Source: Blastococcus sp. VKM Ac-2987 | Lineage (GTDB): Bacteria > Actinomycetota > Actinomycetes > Mycobacteriales > Geodermatophilaceae | Assembly (NCBI RefSeq): GCF_026967805.1 | Contig: NZ_JAPVBG010000002.1 | Location: forward strand, 114,530-178,529 | DNA: 64,000 nt | Reading direction: 5' to 3' | Part shown: piece by piece, positions 41,674 through 53,365 of the stretch | Layout of the letters: each line of letters opens with the position of its first letter | Numbering within the stretch: the first letter of the stretch is position 1 | The notes under the pieces: model-generated | The model's database searches: none | What the model was told of the DNA's origin: nothing | Seen by the model: the letters and a program-made list of their open reading frames with translations, nothing else | Program-made: the position numbers and the translations under genes

Positions 41674-41781
41674 GGTTCAGGTCTCCACAGGTCGGTGCAC
41701 AGAGGTGGACAAAGGTGCTGGTCAACCGGGGCGTCAGGCGGCGGTGGGGAGGTGTTCACCCGACCGCCGCCGGCGCGCCGG

Positions 41782-44097
<2,316 letters not shown>

Positions 44098-45609
44098 ATG
44101 GCATCCCCCGACGTCCCGCCGGCCCCCGCGCCGGCGGGCCCCCCGCTCACCTGCCTGGTCACCGGGGCCACCGGGTACGTGGGCGGCCGGCTGGTGCCCG
44201 AGCTGCTCGCCGCCGGCCACCGGGTCCGCGTCATGAGCCGCTCGCCGGAACGGCTGCGGGACCACCCGTGGGCCGGGAACGTGGAGATCGTGCGCGCCGA
44301 CGCCGGCGACGCGGCATCGGTCGCCGAGGCGTGCACCGGGGTCGACGTCGTCTACTACCTGATCCACGCGCTGGGCTCGGGCCCGGAGTTCGAGGCGGCC
44401 GACCGGCACACCGCGACGGTGATGGCGCGGGCCGTGCGCGAGGCCGGGGTCGGCAGGCTGGTCTACCTGAGCGGGCTCGAGCCCGAGGACGAGGAGCTCT
44501 CGCCGCACCTGCGCTCGCGGGCCGAGGTCGCCCGGATCCTGCTCGGCTCCGGCGTCCCGACGGTCGTGCTGCGCGCTGCCGTGGTGCTCGGGTCCGGGTC
44601 GGCCTCGTTCGAGATGCTCCGGCACCTGACCGAGCGCCTGCCGGTGATGGTCACCCCGCGCTGGGTGCACAGCCGTATCCAGCCGATCGCGATCCGCGAC
44701 GTGCTGCGCTACCTCGTGGCCTGCGCCCGGCTGCCGGCCGACGTGCACCGCTGCTTCGACGTCGGCGGCCCGGACGTCATGAACTACGCGGAGATGATGC
44801 AGCGGTACGCCCGGGTCGCCGGCCTGCCGCGGCGCCGGATCCTGCCGGTGCCGATCTTCACGCCGTCGCTGTCGAGCCACTGGGTCGGCGTGATCACCCC
44901 GGTGCCCGCCGGCATCGCGCGCCCGCTGGTCGAGTCGCTGCGCAACACCGTCGTCTGCGCCGAGCACGACATCGCGGAGTACGTGCCCGATCCGCCGGAG
45001 GGCCTGCTCGGGTTCGACGAGGCCGTCCGGCTGGCCGTCAAGCGGGTCCAGGACTCGGCGGTGTCCACCCGCTGGGCCTCGGCATCGGTGCCCGGCGCCC
45101 CCTCGGACCCGCTGCCCACCGACCCCGGCTGGGCCGGCGGCAGCCTCTACCTCGACGAGCGGGTCCGTCCGGTGGCGGCTGCGCCCGAGGACGTCTGGGC
45201 GGTCGTCGAGGGGATCGGCGGGGATCGCGGCTGGTACTCGTGGCCGCTGGCCTGGCGGGTGCGCGGCTGGCTCGACCGGGCGGTCGGCGGGGTGGGGCTG
45301 CGGCGCGGCCGTCGCGACCCCGACCGGCTCTACGTCGGCGACGCCCTCGACTTCTGGCGGGTGGAGGAACGCGAGGAGGGGGAGCTGCTGCGGCTGCGCG
45401 CGGAGATGCGGGTGCCGGGCCTCGCCTGGCTGGAGTTCCACGTGGAACAGGACGCCGAGACCGGGGGGACGGCGCTGCGCCAGCGGGCCACCTTCGCGCC
45501 CCGGGGCCTGTTCGGGCACCTGTACTGGTGGGCGGTCGCGGCGTTCCACGGGTTCGTCTTCGGGGGCATGCTCCGCGGGATGGCCCGCGCCGCCGAGCGA
45601 CGTCGCTGA
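44098..45609 (+). CDS. NAD(P)-dependent SDR/epimerase with DUF2867 domain
   Basis: The protein is 503 residues long. Residues about 17-300 are an extended/atypical Rossmann short-chain dehydrogenase: CLVTGATGYVGGRLV near residue 20, VYYLIHALGSG and RLVYLSGLEPED. The C-terminal DUF2867 domain (about 350-500) includes YSWPLAWRVRGWLDR and ends in a single hydrophobic segment. Such fusions are predicted NAD-binding reductases of unknown substrate. A parS-like palindrome lies inside the coding region (codons of EFHVEQDAE). It lies between gyrB and an ABC exporter gene, on the other strand. Confidence 0.85.
   Translation: MASPDVPPAPAPAGPPLTCLVTGATGYVGGRLVPELLAAGHRVRVMSRSPERLRDHPWAGNVEIVRADAGDAASVAEACTGVDVVYYLIHALGSGPEFEAADRHTATVMARAVREAGVGRLVYLSGLEPEDEELSPHLRSRAEVARILLGSGVPTVVLRAAVVLGSGSASFEMLRHLTERLPVMVTPRWVHSRIQPIAIRDVLRYLVACARLPADVHRCFDVGGPDVMNYAEMMQRYARVAGLPRRRILPVPIFTPSLSSHWVGVITPVPAGIARPLVESLRNTVVCAEHDIAEYVPDPPEGLLGFDEAVRLAVKRVQDSAVSTRWASASVPGAPSDPLPTDPGWAGGSLYLDERVRPVAAAPEDVWAVVEGIGGDRGWYSWPLAWRVRGWLDRAVGGVGLRRGRRDPDRLYVGDALDFWRVEEREEGELLRLRAEMRVPGLAWLEFHVEQDAETGGTALRQRATFAPRGLFGHLYWWAVAAFHGFVFGGMLRGMARAAERRR
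45435..45448. other. parS: parS-like centromere site inside a coding region
   Basis: An exact GTTCCACGTGGAAC lies in frame within the SDR gene, coding for part of EFHVEQD. It is the only site of the six that is inside a gene. Confidence 0.85.
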
Positions 45610-45638
45610 CCGGCGACCGCCTTCCTGGCTCACCGCAC

Positions 45639-45676
45639 GGGGTCCTGGCTCACCACCGGTGCTGAGCCAGGACCCC
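45639..45676. terminator. Bidirectional hairpin between SDR and ABC genes
   Basis: ggggtcctggctca at 45639-45652 pairs exactly with 45663-45676 across a ten-base loop. It lies between the convergent stops at 45609 and 45708. Confidence 0.85.
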
Positions 45677-45707
45677 GGACGACCAGGTCACCTGATCATC
45701 ACGGGCG

Positions 45708-47474
45708 TCAGACGAGCAGCTGGGCGGCGGCGAGCTCCCGGTAGAGCGGGCTGCTGTCGACGAGCTCGGCGTGCGTCCCGCGGGCGACGACCCGCCCCTC
45801 GTCGAGCACCACGATCTGGTCGCTGTCGAGCACGGTGGACAGCCGGTGGGCGACGACCAGCAGCGCGCGGCCGGACGACGCCGCGGCCAGCGTCGCCCGC
45901 AGCAGCCCCTCGTTGCGCGCGTCCAGGCTGGCCGTCGGCTCGTCGAGCAGCAGCAGCTCCGGCCGCGCCAGCAGCGAGCGGGCGATGGCCAGCCGCTGCC
46001 GCTCGCCGCCGGAGAGCAGCACCCCCTCGTCGCCGACGAGGACGTCGAGCCCGCGCGGCGACCGCCGGACGACCTCGGTGAGGCCGACGTCGGCGAGCAC
46101 CGCCCACAGCTCGGGGTCGGTGGCGTCGGGGCGGGTCAGCAGCAGGTTGTCCCGCACCGTCCCGGCCAGCACCGGCGCCTCCTGCTCGACGTAGCCCAGC
46201 CGCGCGCGCAGCCCCGCACGCGGGAGGTCCCGGACGTCGGTACCGGACCAGCGGATCGCCCCGCCGGTGAGCGGGTAGAAGCCCTCGATCAGCGTCAGGA
46301 CCGTGGACTTGCCCGCACCGGACGGGCCGACCAGGGCCACCCGGCTGCCGGCCGGGACCTGCAGCGACACCCCGCGCAGCACCGGGGTGCCGTCCGGGTA
46401 GCCGAACGAGACGTCGTCGAGCTCCAGCAGCGGCGCCCCGCCGGTGCGGACGACCGGAGCACCGCCGCCGGCCCGCTCCGGGCGCTCGTCGTCCTCCGGG
46501 TCCAGCCGGAGGACCTCCTGGATGCGGGAGAGGGCACCCAGCCCGGTCTGCAGCTGGGTCCAGGCGCTGATCGCCTGCCCCAGGGGCATGACCAGCAGGA
46601 ACAGGTACAGGATGAAGGCGACGAGGGCCGACACGGAGATGGTCCCGTCGGCCACCCGGTAGCCGCCGACACCCAGCACCGCCAGGAACGCGCCCTGGAC
46701 GGCGATGGAGCCGGCCGGGGAGACCAGCGCCTCGAGCCGGGCCACCTGCACGCCCGCCTGGTAGGCGCGCCGGGCGCTGGCGCCCACGGTCGCCACCTCC
46801 CGCGCCGTCGCCCCGCTGGCCCGGATCGTGCGGACCGCCGACAGCGCCCGCTCGACGGCGGCGGTCATCGCGCCGACCTCCTCCTGGGCCCGCCGGGAGA
46901 GCCGCCGCACCCCGCGCGACGCGAGGACGGCGGTCACCGCACCGATCGTGACGGCCAGGACGGTGACCAGCAGCAGCCAGACGTCGACCACGGCCATGGC
47001 CACCAGCGCGCCGACGCCGACCACCGCCGAGCCCGCCACCTCGACGACGCCGGAGGTCACCGTCGCCCGCAGCAGCGTGGTGTCCGAGCCCACCCGGGAC
47101 ATCAGGTCGCCGGTGCGCCGGCGGTCGTACTCCGCCACCGGCAGCCGCAGCAGCCGGTCGGTGAGGGTCAGCCGGGTGGTGAGGACGACGCCCTCGGCCG
47201 TCCGCTGGAGGACGAACTGCTGGAGCGCGCCCAGCGCCGAGGCCAGCAGCAGGACCACGACCAGCAGCCCCACCGCGGGCAGCAGCGGCTCACCCGCACC
47301 GACGACGTCGATCACGCGGGCGACCAGCGCCGGCTGGGCCAGGGCGCCGGCCGCACCGAGCAGCGACAGCCCGGCGGCCAGCAGGAACGAGCGGCGGTGG
47401 GGCCGCAGCAGCGGCAGCAGGTCCCGGAGGCCCACGCCGGTGTCGGGGCCCAGGTCCGGGACCGCGGTGGCCAC
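45708..47474 (-). CDS. ABC transporter, fused permease and ATPase
   Basis: The protein is 588 residues long. The N-terminal half has six membrane helices of a type I exporter. The ATPase has Walker A GPSGAGKST at 383-391, signature LSGGERQRL at 487-495, Walker B LLLLDEP and a switch His in VVAHRLST. It is a homodimeric or half-size exporter of the MsbA/LmrA type, with unknown substrate (lipid, peptide or drug). The GTG at 47474 follows TGAGGGAGC, which also is the end of the upstream gene; the longer ORF is not supported. It is cotranscribed with that Pro-rich gene. Confidence 0.9.
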   Translation of the reverse strand: MATAVPDLGPDTGVGLRDLLPLLRPHRRSFLLAAGLSLLGAAGALAQPALVARVIDVVGAGEPLLPAVGLLVVVLLLASALGALQQFVLQRTAEGVVLTTRLTLTDRLLRLPVAEYDRRRTGDLMSRVGSDTTLLRATVTSGVVEVAGSAVVGVGALVAMAVVDVWLLLVTVLAVTIGAVTAVLASRGVRRLSRRAQEEVGAMTAAVERALSAVRTIRASGATAREVATVGASARRAYQAGVQVARLEALVSPAGSIAVQGAFLAVLGVGGYRVADGTISVSALVAFILYLFLLVMPLGQAISAWTQLQTGLGALSRIQEVLRLDPEDDERPERAGGGAPVVRTGGAPLLELDDVSFGYPDGTPVLRGVSLQVPAGSRVALVGPSGAGKSTVLTLIEGFYPLTGGAIRWSGTDVRDLPRAGLRARLGYVEQEAPVLAGTVRDNLLLTRPDATDPELWAVLADVGLTEVVRRSPRGLDVLVGDEGVLLSGGERQRLAIARSLLARPELLLLDEPTASLDARNEGLLRATLAAASSGRALLVVAHRLSTVLDSDQIVVLDEGRVVARGTHAELVDSSPLYRELAAAQLLV

Positions 47475-47488
47475 CCGCTCCGGCTCCC

Positions 47489-48445
47489 TCAGGCGCCGGC
47501 GGCGAGGGCGCCGGCGATGGCCGTGAGCAGGCGCGAGTGGTGCTCCAGCAGCTCCGGCCGGTGCCCGTCGGGCCGGACCGCGGCCACGTAGCCGGCGCCG
47601 GACCAGAACTCGTCGCCGTCGTCGCTGCCGAGCAGGAGGCCGCGCACGGCCGGGTCCTGGACGAGCCGCCGCAGCCGCGGGTCGTCCTCCGCGGCCAGCA
47701 GCAGCCAGCGGGCGTCGAAGGCCTCGTCGCCGCTCGGCATGGGCATCATGCCGCCGGTGCGGTGCCGCCAGAACCGGGCCGGGCTGAGCCGGAAGCCGGG
47801 CACGCTGCCCAGCATCGGGAAGGCGGTCACCGCGTACTCCGGGACGACGCCGCGCCGCTCCACGAAGACGATGTCGAACGCCACCAGCTCCAGCCCGCCG
47901 GCCCGGCCGCGCAGCACGTTGCCGGCGCGGTGCTCCTTGGTGGCACGGACCGGCGAGGTCGCGATCAGCTCGGCGAGAGCGGCGTCCTCGGGAGCGGTGC
48001 CGTCGGACACCGTCCAACCGTGCTGCAGCGCCCAGCCCTGGGCGCCGACGAGGTCACCCCCGTAGGAGAACACCCGCTCCACGGCGCCCGGCTTCCGGCG
48101 GCGGCCGAACAGGCCGCCCCCGCGGGCCGGCGGCTCGACCGGCGGCGGGGCGTCCTGGGGGCCCGGGGCCGGCGGTTCGACCGGCGGAGGGGCGTCCTGG
48201 GGGCCCGGGGCCGGCGGCTGCTGCGCCGGACGGGTCGGCTCCACGGCAGGCAGGTCCCAGCCCGGGGGCTGCCAGGCCTGGCCGGCGGGCTGCTCGTCCC
48301 GGGGCTTCTTCCGGCGGTCGACGAAGTTGGGGCGGTCCTCGTCGTCGTCGCCTCCGGCGCCGGAGCCGAGGTGCGGCGGCTCGCGCCAGCCGCGGCCGCC
48401 GTCGTCGTCGAAGCCGTCCCGGTCACCGTCGCGGGGGGTGCTCAT
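47489..48445 (-). CDS. Pro-rich protein of unknown function with repeat
   Basis: The protein is 318 residues long. Residues 1-110 are acidic then Pro-rich and include two tandem copies of the 14-residue unit PAPGPQDAPPPVEP, from a 42-bp DNA repeat. The remaining ~200 residues have a mixed fold (VERVFSYGGDLVGAQGW; VPGFRLSPARFWRHRTGG) and resemble a domain of unknown function seen in actinobacterial membrane-associated proteins. No transmembrane helix is visible. It precedes the ABC gene by 15 bp, so their roles may be linked. Confidence 0.75.
   Translation of the reverse strand: MSTPRDGDRDGFDDDGGRGWREPPHLGSGAGGDDDEDRPNFVDRRKKPRDEQPAGQAWQPPGWDLPAVEPTRPAQQPPAPGPQDAPPPVEPPAPGPQDAPPPVEPPARGGGLFGRRRKPGAVERVFSYGGDLVGAQGWALQHGWTVSDGTAPEDAALAELIATSPVRATKEHRAGNVLRGRAGGLELVAFDIVFVERRGVVPEYAVTAFPMLGSVPGFRLSPARFWRHRTGGMMPMPSGDEAFDARWLLLAAEDDPRLRRLVQDPAVRGLLLGSDDGDEFWSGAGYVAAVRPDGHRPELLEHHSRLLTAIAGALAAGA
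48131..48214. repeat. 42-bp tandem duplication in coding sequence
   Basis: Two near-identical 42-bp units (48131-48172 and 48173-48214) differ at two positions. They encode the repeated Pro-rich segment of the protein above. Confidence 0.9.
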
Positions 48446-48487
48446 CCCTGCATCGTCCTCCCGGCGCCGGCCCGTCCGGCGGGCGCC

Positions 48488-48988
48488 TCATCCGTAGGTG
48501 TCGCGGGGCCCCCGCCCACGCACGGAGCGCGGGCCCTTCTTCCAGCTGGGAGCCGTCGGACCGACAACGCGCAACGTCCGCACGACGTCCCCGCCGACCT
48601 GGGCACGCAGCTTGCCGAGGATCGACGGTGCGAGCAGGCGCAGCTGGGTCGCCCAGGCGGTGGACTCGGCGACGACGAGCAGTTCGCCCTCGGTGAGGGT
48701 CTCCGGCCGGCAGTGCGAGGCGATGTCCGGTCCGACGATGGTGTCCCACCGGCCGAACACCGAGCCCACCTTCGTACGCGAGGACCAGTCCTCCGAGCTG
48801 ACCAGCGAGTCGACCAGGCGGCCCAGCGGCTGGGGGTCGTCGGCGCCCGGCCGGGGCCCGCTCCAGGCGCGCCGCGGGCCGGCGATGCGCCGGCGGGTCG
48901 GCTTCGGTCGCGCGGCGGAGGCCGCGCGGGCGGCCTCCAGGGCGGCGCGCGCGATGTCGCTGGGCCGCGCCGGCCGGTCGTCGCTCAT
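48488..48988 (-). CDS. dciA: DciA-family protein (DUF721), replicative helicase operator
   Basis: The protein is 166 residues long. After a basic, disordered N-terminus (residues 1-55) comes the DUF721 domain: [37 protein letters not shown] and later [17 protein letters not shown]. DciA is the ancestral helicase-loading partner, replacing DnaC/DnaI, and the gene lies next to recF in actinobacteria. ATG 48988 overlaps the recF stop (ATGA). The C-terminal [10 protein letters not shown] is basic and probably flexible. Confidence 0.88.
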   Translation of the reverse strand: MSDDRPARPSDIARAALEAARAASAARPKPTRRRIAGPRRAWSGPRPGADDPQPLGRLVDSLVSSEDWSSRTKVGSVFGRWDTIVGPDIASHCRPETLTEGELLVVAESTAWATQLRLLAPSILGKLRAQVGGDVVRTLRVVGPTAPSWKKGPRSVRGRGPRDTYG

Positions 48989-50163
48989 GGCATGCCCCCC
49001 TCGCCCACCGGGATCGCATCTTTCACGACCAGCGCCATCCCGCCGCCCACCTCGACGCGCGTCTCCCGGAGCTCGGCCGGCACGTCGTCGATGACCGCCG
49101 CGGTGATCAGCGTCTGCTCGGCCGACCGTGCGACCTCGGCGAGGGCGGCCCGCCGTTCGGCGTCGAGCGTGGCGAAGACGTCGTCGAGGATGAGGATGGG
49201 GTCCTCGCCGTCGCTCCGGAGCAGCGCGAAGGTGGCCAGCTTGAGCGCCAGGGCCAGCGACCAGCTCTCGCCGTGGCTGGCGAAACCCTTGGCGGGAGCG
49301 GGGCCGAGGTGGATCACCAGGTCGTCGCGGTGCGGCCCCACCAGCGTCATGCCCCGGTCCAGCTCGTCGCCGCGGCGCTCGGCGACCCGGGCCCGCATCG
49401 CCTCGGTGAGCTCGGCGGCCGAGGGCAGCTCGTCGCCGGTCCGCAGCGCGGCGCCGTCCCCGGCCGACGGCACGGTCGAGCTGTAACCCAGGCCCGCCAC
49501 CGCAGCACCCTCCCCGGCGACGCCGGCGTAGGACTCGGCGACGTGCGGCGCCAGGTCGGCCACCAGCCGGAGCCGGGCGGCCAGCAGCTGGCCGCCGAGG
49601 TCGGTGAGGTGCCCGTCCCAGACGTCGAGGGTCTCCATCGCCTTGCCGCGGGCCAGGCGGGCGGTCTTCAGCAGCGCGTTGCGCTGCTTGAGCACCCGCT
49701 CGTAGTCGCTGCGCACGCCGGCGAGGCGGGGCGTCCGGGTGGCGAGCAGCTCGTCGAGGAAGCGGCGCCGCTCGGTGGGGTCGCCGCGGATCAGCGAGAG
49801 GTCCTCCGGCGCGAACAGCACCGTGCGCACCAGCCCGAGGACCTCGCGCGGGCGGGGCAGCGCGGCCCGGTTCACCCGCACCCGGTTCGCCCTGCCCGGG
49901 TTGATCTCGATCTCGACGAGCAGCTCCCGGTCACCGCGGCGCAGCGCCGCGCGGACCACCGCCTGAGCCGCACCGTGACCGACCAGCGGGGCGTCACCGG
50001 AGACCCGGTGGCTGCTCATGGTCGCGAGGTAGCCCACCGCCTCGACGAGGTTGGTCTTGCCCTCGCCGTTGCGGCCGACGAACACCGTCGGACCCGGCCC
50101 CAGGGCCAGGTCCACCCGGTCCCAGCTGCGGAAGGAGCCGACCTGCAGGTGCCTCAGGTACAC
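48985..50163 (-). CDS. recF: DNA replication and repair protein RecF
   Basis: The protein is 392 residues long. Walker A is GRNGEGKT at residues 30-37, the family arms follow, and the C-terminal [21 protein letters not shown] gives Walker B plus the D-loop. RecF, an SMC-like ATPase, loads RecA at gaps with RecO and RecR. The start is GTG 50163 (the frame reads [13 protein letters not shown]). It overlaps dciA downstream and lies 88 bp after gnd. Confidence 0.95.
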   Translation of the reverse strand: MYLRHLQVGSFRSWDRVDLALGPGPTVFVGRNGEGKTNLVEAVGYLATMSSHRVSGDAPLVGHGAAQAVVRAALRRGDRELLVEIEINPGRANRVRVNRAALPRPREVLGLVRTVLFAPEDLSLIRGDPTERRRFLDELLATRTPRLAGVRSDYERVLKQRNALLKTARLARGKAMETLDVWDGHLTDLGGQLLAARLRLVADLAPHVAESYAGVAGEGAAVAGLGYSSTVPSAGDGAALRTGDELPSAAELTEAMRARVAERRGDELDRGMTLVGPHRDDLVIHLGPAPAKGFASHGESWSLALALKLATFALLRSDGEDPILILDDVFATLDAERRAALAEVARSAEQTLITAAVIDDVPAELRETRVEVGGGMALVVKDAIPVGEGGMP

Positions 50164-50251
50164 CTCAGCACCCGTGGTGGGTGAGTGGAACGGCCCCCGT
50201 GCAGGGTCCCGGCACGAGCCTGCGGGTGGTGGGGGGCACGGGGGTCCTTCC

Positions 50252-51184
<933 letters not shown>

Positions 51185-51294
51185 GGTCCCGCCTCTCTCC
51201 GCCGTCGTGGTCGCGATCCATCGTGCTCGTGCCGGGCGACTCCCGCCCGGCGGCCGACCCCGGTTCCGCGGAGGAGCCAGGGGCCGGTCATCGG

Positions 51295-52452
51295 TCAGCC
51301 CGGCAGCCGCACCGGCATGATCAGGTACCGGTAGCTCCCGGGACGCTCGACCGGCGCCGGTTTGTCGTCGTCGGCGGCCGGCTCCTCGACGCCCGACAGC
51401 ACGGCGGGCTTGAGCGGGCTGGTGAAGTCCATCCGCGCCCGGCCGGTGTGCACCGCGGCCAGCCCGTCGAGCAGGAACGTCGGGTTGAAGCCGATGGTCA
51501 GCGGCTCACCGTCGAAGTCGACGTCGCAGCGCTCCTCGGCCTGGCCCTCGTCGTCGCTGCCGCCGGCCCGCAGGGTCACCTGGCCCGGGGTGAACTCGCA
51601 GCGCAGCGGCGTGCCCCGCTCGGCGACCAGGGCCACCCGCTTGGCGGCGTCGGTGAACAGTCCCACCGGCAGCGTGGCGTTGGCCAGCGACTCGTTGGGC
51701 ATGATCGCGCGGTACTTGACGAACTCGGCGTCCAGCAGCCGGGTGGTGGTCTGCCGGTCCTTGCCGGAGAGGCCGAGGATGCCCTCGCCGGAGTTGCCCG
51801 AGGACAGCGACAGGGTGATCTCCGGGCCACTGGTCAGCGTCTTGGCCGCCTCGGCGAGCGTGCGGGCGGGGACGAGCACCGCGGCCGACAGCCCCGGGGT
51901 CCCCGGCCGCCAGCTGAACTCGCGCACGGCGAGGCGGTACCGGTCGGTGGCGGCGAGGGTGATCTGGTCGTCCTCGATCTCCAGCCGCACGCCGGTGAGC
52001 ATCGGCAGCGTGTCGTCCCGGCCCGCGGCGACGGCCACCTGGGCCACGGCCTCGGCGAAGACGTCGCTGTCGACGATCCCGGCCGCGGACGGCATGGACG
52101 GCAGCGACGGGTAGTCCTCGACCGGGAGGGTCGGCAGGCTGAACCGCGCGTTGCTGCAGGTGATGGCCAGCCGCGGGCCCTCGGCGGTGATCTCCACCGG
52201 GTGCGGCGGCAGCGCACGGGTGATCTCGGCGAGGAGACGGCCGGGGACCAGGACCCGCCCGCTCTCGCTGGTCTGGACGTCGACCTCGGAACGGGCCGAC
52301 ACCTCGTAGTCGAAACCGGAGACCGACAGCACGTTCCCGTCGGCCTCGAGGAGGATGCCCGCCAGCACCGGCACCGACGGTCGCGGCGGCAGGCTGCGCG
52401 CCGTCCAGGCGACGGCGTCGGCGAGCACCTCACGTGCCACCCGGAACTTCAT
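51295..52452 (-). CDS. dnaN: DNA polymerase III beta subunit (sliding clamp)
   Basis: The protein is 385 residues long. MKFRVAREVLADAVAWTARSL is the usual N-terminus. Three clamp domains follow, with SKYRAIMP-type residues (FVKYRAIMP) and LTIGFNPTFLLDGLA. The C-terminus ends SYRYLIMPVRLPG with the conserved M-P-x-R-L. ATG 52452 is preceded by a weak GAGAG. It lies directly on the dnaN side of oriC and runs away from it. Confidence 0.95.
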   Translation of the reverse strand: MKFRVAREVLADAVAWTARSLPPRPSVPVLAGILLEADGNVLSVSGFDYEVSARSEVDVQTSESGRVLVPGRLLAEITRALPPHPVEITAEGPRLAITCSNARFSLPTLPVEDYPSLPSMPSAAGIVDSDVFAEAVAQVAVAAGRDDTLPMLTGVRLEIEDDQITLAATDRYRLAVREFSWRPGTPGLSAAVLVPARTLAEAAKTLTSGPEITLSLSSGNSGEGILGLSGKDRQTTTRLLDAEFVKYRAIMPNESLANATLPVGLFTDAAKRVALVAERGTPLRCEFTPGQVTLRAGGSDDEGQAEERCDVDFDGEPLTIGFNPTFLLDGLAAVHTGRARMDFTSPLKPAVLSGVEEPAADDDKPAPVERPGSYRYLIMPVRLPG

Positions 52453-52682
52453 CTCTCGACCCACCCATGTTCGGTCCGGTCCCTGCGGCCACCGGGAGCG
52501 GCGGTCGGCACGGCACGGAGCTCGTCGTTCGTGCTGCTGCGGGGCGAGGGCTCCGCTGCGTTGCTCATCGTGCCTGTTGCAGTGCCCGGTGGGGAAACCC
52601 CGGTCCCTCGGTGGGTCGTTGATCGGTCGTTCCCGATGCGGTCCGGGAGCCCCGGAGCGCAGCGTCCCCACCCAGAGTGTGG

Positions 52683-52720
52683 TTCAAGAATTTCTCGAGA
52701 TAACTCCCTCATCCTCGTCA
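52683..52720. other. Candidate DNA-unwinding element of oriC
   Basis: The most AT-rich stretch of the intergenic region, with runs such as aagaatttct and gataact, about 200 bp from the dnaN start. Assignment is from composition only. Confidence 0.4.
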
Positions 52721-53186
52721 TCACACGTGTGGAAGCTGGGGATCGGGCCCCTTCCCGCAGGTCAGCGGGTGTTCGGGGCTGTTGGCCGGATGTGGGTGGT
52801 CGGCGTCTTCCTGTTGTCGACACGTGGACAGATCGACGGTTGTGCACCGTGACCGGCGGTGGTCCACCTGCTGTCCCCTGCGTCTCCCCGGTCCGTCCCC
52901 AGGTCGTGTGCACGGCGCGGCCGGCCACCGGGGTGGTGACGGGGGGCCGGATGCGCCGTCGCGGCATCGGCGCAGGTCAGCGACGTGCGACGGCGATCGG
53001 GGCTGCTTCTGCCCGGGCGGCGGCGGTGCGGGGCCGGGACCACGCGGAACGGCGTCGGTACGACTTTCCCCCAGCTGTGCACATCCCTGGGGACAACTTC
53101 TCGATGTGTCGACGGCGGTCGCCGACGTCCTGCGGCGCATCGTGCGGAGATCCGGCGATTCCGTCGTCCCCAGGGATCCACACAGG

Positions 53187-53195
53187 TGTGGACAA
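53187..53195 (-). promoter_or_regulatory. Perfect DnaA box
   Basis: TGTGGACAA on the plus strand, that is TTGTCCACA on the minus strand. It is the only exact match to the actinobacterial consensus that I found in oriC. Confidence 0.8.
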
Positions 53196-53365
53196 CGACT
53201 TGTCGACCACGTCGCGACGGTGACCGGGAGGCGTCCGGACGGTGACCGCCCCGGCACCGCACCGTCACCGCCGGCAGCCCCGGATCCCCCGCCCGACAGC
53301 CCCGCTTCCGAGCCGCGCCACGTGCCCGAACCGCCCTGTTCGGTGCGGTCCCGAGGACCGCGATG

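Larger units (their letters stand above)
52453..53365. other. oriC: Chromosomal replication origin oriC (dnaA-dnaN intergenic)
   Basis: This 913-bp gap is in the position typical of actinobacterial oriC. Hand-scanned DnaA boxes (consensus TTGTCCACA): one perfect on the minus strand at 53187-53195, one-mismatch sites at 52814-52822 (TTGTCGACA) and 53088-53096 (TGGGGACAA), and two-mismatch sites such as 52840-52848, 53164-53172 and 53200-53208. A locally AT-richer stretch, 52683-52720 (aagaatttctcgagataact in the middle), could be the unwinding element. A cacacgtgtg palindrome is next to it. No ORF in the gap looks real. Confidence 0.85.

Noticed and set aside
41704..41712. DnaA box (GGTGGACAA) between gyrB and gyrA
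   Set aside because: Single one-mismatch site without neighbours; sites of this quality are expected by chance in a window of this size.
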